Source of the DNA: G963663315 sp965116335 | GTDB taxonomy: Bacteria; Pseudomonadota; Gammaproteobacteria; Arenicellales; Poriferihabitantaceae | DNA length: 64,000 bases | Reading direction: 5' to 3' | NCBI GenBank assembly: GCA_965116335.1 | Contig: OZ220677.1 | Coordinates: forward strand, 2,170,001 to 2,234,000 | In this document: positions 16,721 to 25,563 of the stretch, piece by piece | Layout of the letters: the number at the start of each line of letters is the position of its first letter | How positions within the stretch are numbered: the first letter of the stretch is position 1 | Translations under genes and position numbers: made by a program | Notes under the pieces: generated by a model | Database searches by the model: none | Told to the model about the DNA's origin: nothing | The model's input: only the letters and a program-made list of their open reading frames with translations

Positions 16721-18137
16721 GTTGTCCAATGGAAGATGAGCCTGAAGGATGATCTGTATTTCCATCGGGAGATGAGCCTTTCGGCGTTGATTTTGGGATC
16801 ATCGGAGGATGATCGTGAAATTACACAGCCAGCGTTTACAGACGGTGGAGGAGATTCGTTCCTTTCTGGACGGAGCCACCACTTTTGATTTTGAACCCCA
16901 ATCCCGCAAACAAACCTACCGATGGCTCTGTGACAGCTTGCGGCAGGTACGGTATTCCTTGCTCAACAAGACCGACCGGGGGATCGTCAAGACCTATCTG
17001 GAAAAGGTCAGTGGCTTGTCCCGCGCACAGGTCACCCGGTTGATCCGACAGTATCGCGACAGTGGATGTATCCAGGATCGTCGGGGAAGACCCGCTAACG
17101 CTTTCTCCCAGCGCTATACGTCAGCAGATGTCGCTTTGTTGGTTCAAACCGATACCCTGCACGGCAACCTGTCCGGACCCGCTACCCGAAAACTGTGCGA
17201 ACGCGCCTTTCTGGTATTCGGCGATACCCGATACGCGCGACTGGCTACAATCTCCAACGGCCACCTCTATAACCTGCGACACTCGGATGCCTACCAGCGC
17301 AAACGACGACACTTCCAGAAAACCCGACCTACTCCAGCAAAAATCGGAGTCAGACGAATACCCAGACCCAATGGCCGACCCGGCTTCTTGCGCGTCGATA
17401 CCGTACATCAGGGCGACCAGGACGGCATCAAGGGGTTGTATCACATCAATGCCGTCGATGAAGTCACCCAGATGCAGGCCATAGTCAGTGTGCAGAGAAT
17501 CTCTGAAAGCTATCTCATCCCGGCCCTGCATGAATTACTCCAAGCCTTCCCCTTCACTCTCCTGGGATTCCATTCCGATAACGGTTCAGAGTATATCAAT
17601 CACACAGTCGCCAAACTATTGCAAAAACTCCATATCGAACAAACCAAATCACGACCCAGACAGAGTAATGACAATGCCCTGGTCGAAGGCAAAAATGGTT
17701 CCGTCATCCGTAAGCATCTGGGATACGAACACATCTCACAGCACTTCGCTCAACCCGTCAATGACTTCCTGGTTCATGTACTCACTCCCTACCTCAACTA
17801 CCACAGACCCTGCCTGTTCGCAAAGGAAGAAATCAACCAAAAAGGAAAACGAATCCGTAAATACCCGCACTCACTCATTCAGACTCCTTACGAAAAACTC
17901 CGCTCCTTACCCAATGCACAACAATATCTCAAACCGGGAGTAACCTTCAAAAAACTGGATGACTTCGCTCACCAATACAGCGATAATGAAGCCGCAAAAA
18001 GACTCAACGAAGCACGCAATACACTATTCCAATCTTTTAACAATTCCCAAAATTACGCCGCCTGAAAAACTCTCTCAATGTCTAGCAATGTAATCACAAT
18101 AGACAACACGCTCAGGCTCATCTCTGGATTGGAAAAC
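16721..18137. mobile_element. Insertion sequence with rve-type transposase
   Basis: The element carries one transposase gene and imperfect terminal inverted repeats. The left end is GTTGTCCAAT followed by GAAGATGAGCCTGA (16721-16745). The right end, read on the complement from 18137, is GTTTTCCAATCC followed by GAGATGAGCCTGAG. A second copy of the internal GAGATGAGCCT motif lies at 16769-16779. No clear target duplication was seen, so the exact ends are uncertain by several bases. It separates the RiPP precursor promoter region from the PII gene. Confidence 0.75.
16809..18065 (+). CDS. Transposase, integrase-catalytic (rve/DDE) type
   Basis: A 418-residue transposase. An N-terminal helix-turn-helix region (about 45-100: SGLSRAQVTRLIRQYRDSG) precedes a retroviral-integrase-like core. 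The core has the catalytic acids in RVDTVHQGDQDG, LGFHSDNGSEYIN and NDNALVEGKNGSVIRK, an intact D-D-E set. The C-terminal LNYHRPCLF segment is typical of rve transposases. The frame is full length, so the element may still be active. The exact IS family was not determined. Confidence 0.88.
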   Translation: MIVKLHSQRLQTVEEIRSFLDGATTFDFEPQSRKQTYRWLCDSLRQVRYSLLNKTDRGIVKTYLEKVSGLSRAQVTRLIRQYRDSGCIQDRRGRPANAFSQRYTSADVALLVQTDTLHGNLSGPATRKLCERAFLVFGDTRYARLATISNGHLYNLRHSDAYQRKRRHFQKTRPTPAKIGVRRIPRPNGRPGFLRVDTVHQGDQDGIKGLYHINAVDEVTQMQAIVSVQRISESYLIPALHELLQAFPFTLLGFHSDNGSEYINHTVAKLLQKLHIEQTKSRPRQSNDNALVEGKNGSVIRKHLGYEHISQHFAQPVNDFLVHVLTPYLNYHRPCLFAKEEINQKGKRIRKYPHSLIQTPYEKLRSLPNAQQYLKPGVTFKKLDDFAHQYSDNEAAKRLNEARNTLFQSFNNSQNYAA

Positions 18138-18181
18138 GCTATGTTTTTTGCAGCAAAGCAACGGTCAGCAGTACAGGAGTA

Positions 18182-18190
18182 TGGTATCAT
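18182..18190 (+). promoter_or_regulatory. Possible extended -10 promoter of the PII gene
   Basis: TGGTATCAT matches the extended -10 consensus and ends 33 bases before the PII start codon. The -35 region is poor. It lies about 45 bases outside the right end of the IS, so the insertion has not removed it. Confidence 0.3.
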
Positions 18191-18223
18191 GCCATTTCGA
18201 ACCAGCAGGACGAGTGTGCAACC

Positions 18224-18562
18224 ATGAAACTGATCACCGCAATTATCAAGCCATTCAAGCTCGATGAAGTCCGGGATGCCCTGTCCGAGGTCGGTGTGCA
18301 AGGCATGACCGTGACAGAACTCAAAGGGTTCGGAAGACAGAAAGGGCATACCGAACTATACCGGGGAGCCGAATATATTGTGGATTTTGTGCCGAAAGTG
18401 AAGCTGGAAGTGGCGGTCGAGGATTCGATAGAGGATAAGGTAGTTGAGGCTATTGTCGGCGCCGCGCAAACCGGCAAACTCGGAGACGGCAAGATTTTCG
18501 TCTACGACCTGGGCAAGGCGGTGCGAATTCGTACCGGAGAGCTGAATGGAGACGCGCTGTAG
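18224..18562 (+). CDS. glnB: Nitrogen regulatory protein PII
   Basis: A 112-residue trimeric signal protein of canonical length. It has MKLITAIIKPFKLDEVRDAL at the start, the T-loop with Tyr51 (YRGAEYIVDFVPK, the uridylylation site), and the C-terminal DGKIFVYDLGKAVRIRTGE that binds ATP/2-oxoglutarate. It senses nitrogen and energy status and controls glutamine synthetase regulation. No amtB gene is adjacent, which favours GlnB over GlnK, but this is not decisive. It converges on the FAD oxidoreductase gene with 15 bases between them. Confidence 0.93.
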   Translation: MKLITAIIKPFKLDEVRDALSEVGVQGMTVTELKGFGRQKGHTELYRGAEYIVDFVPKVKLEVAVEDSIEDKVVEAIVGAAQTGKLGDGKIFVYDLGKAVRIRTGELNGDAL

Positions 18563-18577
18563 GCGGTGCGTCGGGGT

Positions 18578-19798
18578 TCAGATCACCGCTTTTTCGAGGA
18601 ATGGTTGATTGTCCAGCACTCGCTGGTAACCCAGATCGGTCAGGTCGAGTTCCCGGTATTCGCCGTAGGTAATCATCTCAGAGGCCCCACGCCCCATTGC
18701 CGGGGATTGTTGGAGGCCATGACCGGAGAAGCCATTGACGAAGATAAAATTATCCACTTCCGGGTGTGGCCCGATGATGGCGTTTTGATCCAGTGTATTG
18801 AAGGCGTAATGACCCACCCATGAATTGAGTACCTTGATTGATTCGAAAGCCGGAATGCGGGCGGCCAGGGCAGGCCAGAGTTTTTCTTCCCATATTGAAT
18901 GATCTACTGCAAAATCATCAAACGCGACTGCCCGGTCTTCGTCCGGGGGGCAGCCACACATATAATAGCGTCCGTCTGTTCTGACGTGTACCCCGGACGG
19001 GTCTACGGTTAGTGGCAGGTCGCATGGCAAAGGGGTTTGTGTATCGAAGATGAAAGTATAGCGGCGTCTGGCTTCGACCGGCAAATCAATGTTCGCCATT
19101 TTCGCGGTAACCGCGGCGCGCGGCCCGGATGCGTTCACGGTCATGCCTGCACTGACACGGGTGCCTGATTTCAGCATGACGTTTTCAATCCGGTTGCCAG
19201 TTCGGGTAATACTGACTACTTCATTGGTAATGTATTCGACATCATTTTCACGCGCCTTGCGGCGCCACCAGTCAAACATGGTGCTGCCGTCGAAATAGCC
19301 TTCGTCCTGCAGATTATGGCTGCCGAGAATGATGTCATCCAGATTGTAGAACGGGTATTCTTCTGCTATCTGGTCAGGAGACATGATTTTTGTCCCGGCT
19401 CCACAGGAAGCCTGCAAAGCCTGGTTCTCGCGTAGAATCTGCGCCGATTTCTCGTTGTCAGCCAGCAACAGATAGCCGAAACTCTGCAATCTGATTTCCG
19501 GTATTTCCGGGTCGCCGCCGAGATTTTCCCGGAAGGACTTCAGGAACCGGACTCCGAACTGCGCAATCCGAATATTGATTTCGTTCGAGAACTGCTGGCG
19601 GATGCAACTGTTGGTATGTGAAGTCGAGCACCACTGATAGGTCGGGTCCTTTTCCACAACCAGAACCCTGCCATTGAAATCCCGGTTTGCCGATAGAAAC
19701 CAAGCCACGGACGAGCCAATCACGGCACCTCCTATGATCACCACATCGTAAGCTTTGTGTCGGGGAGCGGTAGGCAGTGGTTTCGGTTTCGGTTCCAT
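18578..19798 (-). CDS. FAD-dependent oxidoreductase (D-amino-acid/sarcosine oxidase-like family)
   Basis: About 406 residues from the ATG at 19798; a 14-residue longer form from 19840 is less likely. The N-terminal Rossmann motif YDVVIIGGAVIGSSVAWFLS binds FAD, and VLVVEKDPTYQWCSTSHTNS supplies the ribose-contacting acid. C-terminal HYAFNTLDQNAIIGPHPEV and FVNGFSGHGLQQSPAMGRG are the family's second flavin-contacting region. It would oxidise a secondary amine or amino acid. Downstream of glutaredoxin and hyuA on the same strand, it may belong to a small catabolic group for a cyclic or N-methylated amino compound; the substrate is not evident. Confidence 0.85.
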   Translation of the reverse strand: MEPKPKPLPTAPRHKAYDVVIIGGAVIGSSVAWFLSANRDFNGRVLVVEKDPTYQWCSTSHTNSCIRQQFSNEINIRIAQFGVRFLKSFRENLGGDPEIPEIRLQSFGYLLLADNEKSAQILRENQALQASCGAGTKIMSPDQIAEEYPFYNLDDIILGSHNLQDEGYFDGSTMFDWWRRKARENDVEYITNEVVSITRTGNRIENVMLKSGTRVSAGMTVNASGPRAAVTAKMANIDLPVEARRRYTFIFDTQTPLPCDLPLTVDPSGVHVRTDGRYYMCGCPPDEDRAVAFDDFAVDHSIWEEKLWPALAARIPAFESIKVLNSWVGHYAFNTLDQNAIIGPHPEVDNFIFVNGFSGHGLQQSPAMGRGASEMITYGEYRELDLTDLGYQRVLDNQPFLEKAVI

Positions 19799-19899
19799 CA
19801 GGTCGAATCGGTAGAGGTAACATAGATCCGTCCCGTACAAAAGGGAATATATCCAGATCTAACCACTTGCGGTCTGAAACCTCCGCGCCTGTTGGTGGA

Positions 19900-20514
19900 T
19901 CAGCGGTCTGGAGAAAGCGAGCATTGCCCGCGATCCGGATTCGGCTCGACCTCTGGCAAATTGAGAATCTGTTTCAGTTCGCTGGCACCCCCTGTGTACT
20001 GACCGTCGATCCATATTTGTGGCACGGTGACCGGGGTTTTAGGACCGATGATGGGCTTTACTCTGGCCAGCATTTCATACAGTGAGCGGGGGTCCTTGAC
20101 CACGTCATGGTACTCATATTCAAGTTGCGCCTGTTCCAGGTATTGCTTGGCGCGAACGCAATGCGGGCAGGTGGCCTTGCCGAAGACATGATTGCCCTGT
20201 ATCGGGGTATTGCCGACGGCACGTTCAATCACGGCCTGAGTCAATACTCCCCGGTTAAGCGCCGCGCCCTGGGAAACCAGTTTGCCATCAACCAGCACAA
20301 TCGGGGCGTGCCAGCCGCCTTTGGGCAGAGGTTTCCACCACTCACTGAGCCAGTCGCGCATTTCAAGCACTACATTGATCTCGCTTAAATCGGAATCAAT
20401 ACAGTCCTGAATAATATCTTTGGTCAGGGAACATTCTCCACAGGGAATATTGACCTTGAATGGTCCCCAGGCACCCGCCCAACGAAATACGGTTATATTC
20501 ACCGGCTTGCTCAT
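19900..20514 (-). CDS. Glutaredoxin-domain protein with N-terminal extension
   Basis: 204 residues. The C-terminal half (about 105-190) is a glutaredoxin with redox site CPHC in FGKATCPHCVRAKQYLEQA, cis-proline in TVPQIWIDGQYTGG and the glutathione-contacting GGASEL. The N-terminal 100 residues include a second pair of cysteines (IPCGECSLTKD) and a WWKPLPKGGWHAPIVLVDG segment, which looks like a divergent thioredoxin-like half. It is probably a cytoplasmic disulfide reductase. It lies between hyuA and the FAD oxidoreductase on the same strand. Confidence 0.8.
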   Translation of the reverse strand: MSKPVNITVFRWAGAWGPFKVNIPCGECSLTKDIIQDCIDSDLSEINVVLEMRDWLSEWWKPLPKGGWHAPIVLVDGKLVSQGAALNRGVLTQAVIERAVGNTPIQGNHVFGKATCPHCVRAKQYLEQAQLEYEYHDVVKDPRSLYEMLARVKPIIGPKTPVTVPQIWIDGQYTGGASELKQILNLPEVEPNPDRGQCSLSPDR

Positions 20515-20572
20515 GAGTGAAACTCCGATTGTTTACAGGATATGCGTGAGTATACCGGATCAGTACCCGAAA

Positions 20573-22582
20573 TTACTGCATCAGGCAATTCGGGCGACCG
20601 GAGGCGATGGCTGTGATGCGGGTACTGACGAACAGTTCGCCGTCAATATCATGTTGGACGTGATTCGCGTCCTGCCGGATTCTGGTTTCGACCGAAACTG
20701 CGCCTGCCGCTATAGCCATTGAGGATGCTTCCTGCCTGGCGATTCTGGTGGCTTCCTCGATAGCCGGTTCGAGTTTCTCGAACCGAATCGGTTGATCCTT
20801 GTGGAACAGATAAAACACACCAAACTGAGGCTGGGCCACGGTCACATGGGCGATCTGCACGACGGCGCCAAGCACCGCGCCGATGGCATTTGCGGTCTCG
20901 GCATTTTCCGGTAAATTGAGGGAAACATCGAGCTTTTTCGCCACATCCGGGAAATAATCAGCTGCCGACCCACCCACGGCAACAATCGGATAATCCTTTG
21001 AAAACTCCAGTTTGAACAGCGGATTCACTTCGCCGGAGCGACCTTGCCCAAGTACAATATCGGCCAGCAACCGAGTCAGGTTTTGTGATTGTGACTCTGC
21101 CAGCTTGCCATGCTGGTTGAGACCTGCCTCGATCAGTTTCTGGCTGATTTTACTGGTCACCAGATGAAACACTTCCTGACAAGGCGATACCGCATCGCCG
21201 TCCTGCCAGCTGCCATATCCGTACAAATGACGCATCTGCCTGGCCCATATTTTCGCGCCGAGTTGGGCAGCCTCACTATTCCAGTGATCGCTCATGCCGA
21301 GCACATGGGTTGCGTCCGACGGAGTAAATCCACTGTAAATCACCAGTCCCATGCGCTCCATTCTGGCAACCGCCCGAAGCATACTGCGGTTGTCGTTGAT
21401 CAGTGTCTCCAGTTCAATCGGTCCCTGCTGTAATCTCTCCCAGGTTTGTTGCTCGATTTCACTCAACTGTCGTAGCAGCGCCTCATTTCTTTGCAGGGGC
21501 AATGCGAATTTGTTGTTTCGCGGGCTGGGTGAGCCACTTTCCTGCCGCCGAATGGCTGGCATGACCGCCGGGAACTGGTGCGCCAGCAGGCTCATCGGTA
21601 CAACCCTTCGCCTGGAGATATTCAGCCCGGATCTGAAGCCGAGCTCGCTATCACCACCCAGACCAATCGAAAACACCCGAATAGCCTCAACCATTGGCTG
21701 CCAGCTGCCGATGCGGGCGCCGTCTTCACACAATTCCGGTTGACCATCGGTGACAATGGAGATGTCGGTAGTGGTTCCGCCCATATCGACAACGATGGCG
21801 TTTTTCTGCCCGCTCAGAGCACAGGAGCCGATCACACTGGCCGCAGGCCCGGAAAGGACGGTAGCAACCGGTTGCAGGCGGGCGGTATGCGCGTTGACCA
21901 GCGAACCGTCTCCTTTCACAATCATCAATGGTGCTTCAATTCCCTTCTCGTTCAGTATGGTTTCCACAGAATCAATCAGCAACTGGATGTACAGGATCAT
22001 GCGGGCGTTCAAGGCCGTGGTCAGCGCTCTTCTCGGAGCGCCCAGACTGGAAGCCAGCTCATGCCCGCAGGCCGCGGGTTTGTCGGTCAACTCATGGACC
22101 AGATCGCGAAGCTGTTTTTCATGAGTAGGGTTGCGGGTTCCGAACATACCGGATATCGCGAATGCAGAAACCCGGTCGTTTTGTTGCATAATCCTGTCCC
22201 TGGCCCGTTCAATATCGAGCGGCTTCAATTCCTCACCGATCGCGTCATGACCGCCGTCAATCAGGGAAATCAGATCCCGCTCCACGATCTCGGTCAATCC
22301 GCTTTTGTCTACCTGAGCCTGGTTGTAGCCTGGCAACAGGATTCCGACCGGCGCACCACGTCCCTCAACCACCGAATTGGTAGATAAAGTGGTGGAAAGC
22401 GCAACCAGATTGACCTTTGCAATACAGGATGGTGGCAAATTGGAAATCGCATTGCCGATGCCGATGGTCAGATCGAAACGGGTGGTCAGGCTTTTGTTCC
22501 TTGCCAGTACAGTCTGATTTTCATCGACGACCACTGCATCCGTATAGGTGCCTCCAGTATCAATCCCGAGTTGATAGGCCAT
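20573..22582 (-). CDS. Hydantoinase/oxoprolinase-type ATPase, HyuA-like
   Basis: 669 residues. The N-terminal hydantoinase_A region has the ASKHA phosphate-binding start LGIDTGGTYTDAVVVDENQ and ALSTTLSTNSVVEGRG. The central hydantoinase A/oxoprolinase domain shows VLSGPAASVIGSCALSG, IVVDMGGTTTDISIV and GLGGDSELGF. Family enzymes use ATP to open hydantoin or 5-oxoproline rings, usually with a HyuB partner. No hyuB-like gene is nearby, which is unusual. The gene heads a minus-strand group with a glutaredoxin and an FAD oxidoreductase. Confidence 0.85.
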   Translation of the reverse strand: MAYQLGIDTGGTYTDAVVVDENQTVLARNKSLTTRFDLTIGIGNAISNLPPSCIAKVNLVALSTTLSTNSVVEGRGAPVGILLPGYNQAQVDKSGLTEIVERDLISLIDGGHDAIGEELKPLDIERARDRIMQQNDRVSAFAISGMFGTRNPTHEKQLRDLVHELTDKPAACGHELASSLGAPRRALTTALNARMILYIQLLIDSVETILNEKGIEAPLMIVKGDGSLVNAHTARLQPVATVLSGPAASVIGSCALSGQKNAIVVDMGGTTTDISIVTDGQPELCEDGARIGSWQPMVEAIRVFSIGLGGDSELGFRSGLNISRRRVVPMSLLAHQFPAVMPAIRRQESGSPSPRNNKFALPLQRNEALLRQLSEIEQQTWERLQQGPIELETLINDNRSMLRAVARMERMGLVIYSGFTPSDATHVLGMSDHWNSEAAQLGAKIWARQMRHLYGYGSWQDGDAVSPCQEVFHLVTSKISQKLIEAGLNQHGKLAESQSQNLTRLLADIVLGQGRSGEVNPLFKLEFSKDYPIVAVGGSAADYFPDVAKKLDVSLNLPENAETANAIGAVLGAVVQIAHVTVAQPQFGVFYLFHKDQPIRFEKLEPAIEEATRIARQEASSMAIAAGAVSVETRIRQDANHVQHDIDGELFVSTRITAIASGRPNCLMQ

Positions 22583-22654
22583 AACAGTAACCAGTATGAG
22601 ATATGGATCGGGCTTGGCGATGCCAACAACCCCGGATACGGTCAGCCTTGCGAT

Positions 22655-22687
22655 AATCGGGCGCGGGACCGGTGACCGCGCCCGATT
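22655..22687. terminator. Strong hairpin terminator after fccB
   Basis: A perfect 12-base stem, AATCGGGCGCGG (22655-22666) with CCGCGCCCGATT (22676-22687), has a 9-base loop. It lies between the end of fccB and the start of hyuA, both on the minus strand. It most likely ends the ferredoxin-fccAB transcript, although the T-tract is better in the plus direction. Confidence 0.6.
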
Positions 22688-22697
22688 TTATACCGGA

Positions 22698-23963
22698 TCA
22701 GCCGAACATGTCAGCAGAAATACCTTCATACCAGCCAAGAGACTCTTCGTAAGTCGCCTTGCGTACCTCGGCGGTCTCACCGACCTGTGATATGAACCCG
22801 TCTATTTTCGCGATTTTCTCGTCCGTCGCCTGGTAGGTGGCGCCGACCTTGACGCCGTCATCGGTCTCGATAAGTGACCAACAGGTATTGGCGAACCGGG
22901 CCGGGAAGACATCTGACCCGCTCAGAGCGCCCCGTATCGCCATGGCGCAAACCTTGGCCTGACTGTTGGCGGAAAAGCCGGATTTGGGCATATCACCCTG
23001 TTGTGAGGCATCCCCCAGTACATGGATGTTTTCATCCATCCGGCTTTGCATCGTGTGCGGGATAACGGGTGCCCAGCCAGCCTCGTTGGTAATGCCTGCA
23101 ACTTCGGCGATATGACCTGCCTTCTGGGCCGGAATCACGTTGCATACATCCACTTTGGTGGCCTCACCGTTGATCACCACTTCCATTGATTCGGGCCGCA
23201 CCTCAATCTTCTGGTCGCCAAATTCGGGCCAGATTCGTTCGACCATGCCGGGATAATAACGCTTCCACCCATCCTCGAAAAGAGCCTGTTTGGAAAACTT
23301 CTGCTTCGGATCCACAATCAGGATTTTCGCCGTTGGATTCTTTTGCTTCAGTACATGGGCGACCATTGATATCCGCTCATAAGGTCCCGGCGGACAGCGA
23401 TACGGATTGGTCGGCGGCACCATGCAGTAGACGCCGCCCGCAGGCATCGCTTCGACCTGCGCTCTCAGGAGTTGTGTCTGCGACCCGGCCTTGTAGGCAT
23501 GCGGCATCAGATTCTGCGCCGACAGATCCCAACCCGGCACGGACCCGGGTTTGAAATCAATCCCCGGTGACAGCACCAGCCGGTCGTAGGAAAGGCTGCC
23601 GCCGCCAGCGAGCGCAACAGTGCGGGCGTTTGCGTCGACACCCACTGCCCAATCATGAATAACATTGATGCCATAAGTGCTCGCCAGAGTACCATAACTG
23701 TGTCCGATCGAATCAAAGTCACGGAAGCCACCGATATAGAGATTCGAGAAGAAACACGAATAATAGGCTTTGGATGAATCCACCAGGGTTACGTCAATCG
23801 CTCCCTGGGAATCCTTGGCGATATAGCGTGCCGCTGTCGCTCCGCCAGCACCACCGCCAACCACGACTACACGTGGCCGCGCCTGACCCAGCACCGTCGG
23901 TGCCGATAGCGCTGCCGAAACAGTGACTGCCGAGGCAAGAAGTTGTCTTCTGTTCATTTTCAT
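22698..23963 (-). CDS. fccB: Flavocytochrome c sulfide dehydrogenase, flavoprotein subunit
   Basis: 421 residues. The N-terminus MKMNRRQLLASAVTVSAALS is a Tat-like signal for export of a folded flavoprotein to the periplasm. A Rossmann FAD motif follows (RVVVVGGGAGGATAARYIA). Redox-active cysteines sit in YYSCFFSNLY and YCMVPPTNPYRCPPGPYERI, the latter a hallmark of this family. The C-terminal FCSD-flavin-binding domain includes FANTCWSLIETDDGVKVGA. It oxidises sulfide to sulfur/polysulfide and passes electrons to the cytochrome subunit. It follows fccA by 17 bases. Confidence 0.92.
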   Translation of the reverse strand: MKMNRRQLLASAVTVSAALSAPTVLGQARPRVVVVGGGAGGATAARYIAKDSQGAIDVTLVDSSKAYYSCFFSNLYIGGFRDFDSIGHSYGTLASTYGINVIHDWAVGVDANARTVALAGGGSLSYDRLVLSPGIDFKPGSVPGWDLSAQNLMPHAYKAGSQTQLLRAQVEAMPAGGVYCMVPPTNPYRCPPGPYERISMVAHVLKQKNPTAKILIVDPKQKFSKQALFEDGWKRYYPGMVERIWPEFGDQKIEVRPESMEVVINGEATKVDVCNVIPAQKAGHIAEVAGITNEAGWAPVIPHTMQSRMDENIHVLGDASQQGDMPKSGFSANSQAKVCAMAIRGALSGSDVFPARFANTCWSLIETDDGVKVGATYQATDEKIAKIDGFISQVGETAEVRKATYEESLGWYEGISADMFG

Positions 23964-23980
23964 ATTTTCCCCCTACGGAT

Positions 23981-24748
23981 TTACGGTTGGTTATTCAAAT
24001 CCCGGAAATACGCGGCTAATGAGGCAATTTCCTCATCAGACAATCGGGTAGCAATCATCTGCATGGCCGGATGGACACGCTTCCCGTTCTTGTACGCCTG
24101 CAAGGTTATCACGAAATCATCCACCGGCCAACTTGTGATGGAGGGAATCCCGGCATCTACCCCGTCGCTGCGGTGGCAGGTTGTGCATTCACTCGCCAGA
24201 TAGGCGCCGTATTGCGGGTTTCCCTGGATCGACAGAATCTCCGGGTCGAGGCTGTATTGGGCCGCTGTCATGGTGGGCTGCGCCTCGGGAACATCATCCA
24301 GCGAGCCTTCGAACATACGCAGCCAGGCCAGCAGGTTCGCTCGATCATCAGCTGCCGACAACCCATCGAAACTCATGCGTGACTGCGGAACCACGGTGGC
24401 TGGACCTGACAGAAAAGCATCCAGTGTCTGTCCAGTCCAGACCAGGCCATTCGCCCCGGCCTCCCTGAGCGCACGGGAATAGGTAAAACCCTCGACCGAA
24501 CCGGCCTGGCGCCCGAAGACTCCGTTCAAATGCGGGCCGATCCGATGCTCGGCACCCTGACCGACCTGATGGCAACGTTTGCATTGCTGGTAGAGTTCAG
24601 CCCCGCGCTTCGCGTCTACCCCCCATGCGCCCGCTATCGTGAACATAGTCAGCGCCAGTGTCGATACCACCGACAGGATACTGCGACGTACCCTGTTCCG
24701 ATGTCTGAGCGGAGGTTTGCCTGTCACTCGGCTCCGCTTGTGTCTCAT
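23981..24748 (-). CDS. fccA: Dihaem cytochrome c subunit of flavocytochrome c sulfide dehydrogenase
   Basis: 255 residues from the ATG at 24748, which overlaps the stop of the ferredoxin gene (ATGA); the longer frame from 24931 would overlap that gene by 187 bases. A membrane/signal segment (about 22-42) is followed by two class I haem sites: CKRCH (56-60) with axial Met in SRMSFDGL (124-131), and CTTCH (188-192) with a later Met in HPAMQMIA. It takes electrons from FccB in the periplasm and hands them to the respiratory chain. Its pairing with FccB supports the sulfide role rather than a generic cytochrome. Confidence 0.88.
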   Translation of the reverse strand: MRHKRSRVTGKPPLRHRNRVRRSILSVVSTLALTMFTIAGAWGVDAKRGAELYQQCKRCHQVGQGAEHRIGPHLNGVFGRQAGSVEGFTYSRALREAGANGLVWTGQTLDAFLSGPATVVPQSRMSFDGLSAADDRANLLAWLRMFEGSLDDVPEAQPTMTAAQYSLDPEILSIQGNPQYGAYLASECTTCHRSDGVDAGIPSITSWPVDDFVITLQAYKNGKRVHPAMQMIATRLSDEEIASLAAYFRDLNNQP

Positions 24749-25479
24749 CTTTCTGTCCGCTCCCCCCATCGGTTTTTTTGGGCCGCAATACTGGAATAAA
24801 AAGCCGTTATATGAAATCTGGCGTGCTCCGGCTGATAGCGGAACTGCAATCCCTCCGGGCAGGCCAGCCTGGCTGCACAACCCTGGTCCAGACATGAGTT
24901 TCGCGGGTCGCTGTCCAGATAGTCGTAACATCGTTCGACGTCATAGTCCTGTCCGGTAAATGCGTCAACCGGGCAATGATGCAAACAAGGCTTATCCGGG
25001 CACCGGGCGCATATATCCGGCTCCGTCTTGACCTCAACCATGGCCTCGCCCCAGGCCAAGCCATCCGGCACAGTCGGGCAAGCGAGCGCGAACCGATAGG
25101 CGTGCCAAAGGCCGTATTGTGGATGAATCAGCATGCCAAGTCTTGAAGAGCGCAACGCTTCTGCTCGCGAAGCCCATTGCAGAAACGGCCGATACGGTGG
25201 CCCGCCAAACGGAAACAACGCCAGACCGCCGAACAAATCCGCAATTTGATTGCCGATTCTTTCGCTCCAGCGATCCAGCGGTTGCGGGTTTCCGTCCAGA
25301 TACTCATCAGACACGGAGAAACATTCCCACAGGGAGGAACCCGCGTTGCCGAACAAAATCAGTGATTGCGCGGCATCGCCGTCGATGTCAGGCACATCGT
25401 CCCGCTCGGCAACGATAAAGCCGCCGCGCGCGACCAGCCCGTATTGACCGGCGCAATCCAGTATGTCATTGAGCATCAT
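24745..25479 (-). CDS. QueG-like 4Fe-4S ferredoxin domain protein
   Basis: 244 residues. The C-terminal part carries two iron-sulfur ligand sets: CARCPDKPCLHHCP (a CxxCxxxPCxxxCP type) and CLDQGCAARLACP. The spacing resembles the ferredoxin region of epoxyqueuosine reductase-like proteins, but the protein is shorter than QueG (about 350-380 residues) and lacks an obvious cobalamin domain. The N-terminal 130 residues (ERIGNQIADLFGGLALFPFG) are unassigned. It is the first gene of an operon with fccA, coupled by an ATGA overlap. An electron-transfer or assembly role linked to sulfide oxidation is possible but unproven. Confidence 0.75.
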   Translation of the reverse strand: MMLNDILDCAGQYGLVARGGFIVAERDDVPDIDGDAAQSLILFGNAGSSLWECFSVSDEYLDGNPQPLDRWSERIGNQIADLFGGLALFPFGGPPYRPFLQWASRAEALRSSRLGMLIHPQYGLWHAYRFALACPTVPDGLAWGEAMVEVKTEPDICARCPDKPCLHHCPVDAFTGQDYDVERCYDYLDSDPRNSCLDQGCAARLACPEGLQFRYQPEHARFHITAFYSSIAAQKNRWGERTER

Positions 25480-25563
25480 GGCTGGTTTGATGTTAATATA
25501 AAAGCGCCTCTCAAAAAATCATGACCAGCCGCACATTACCGGAAAAGCAACCGCAAAATCACC

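Noticed and set aside
21578..22387. 269-codon plus-strand frame inside the hyuA-like gene
   Set aside because: Antisense to clear hydantoinase motifs and without any recognisable domain of its own.
24748..24931. Longer cytochrome N-terminus starting MLRLSGQRPA
   Set aside because: It lies inside the upstream ferredoxin gene; the ATGA-overlapping start gives a normal signal segment.
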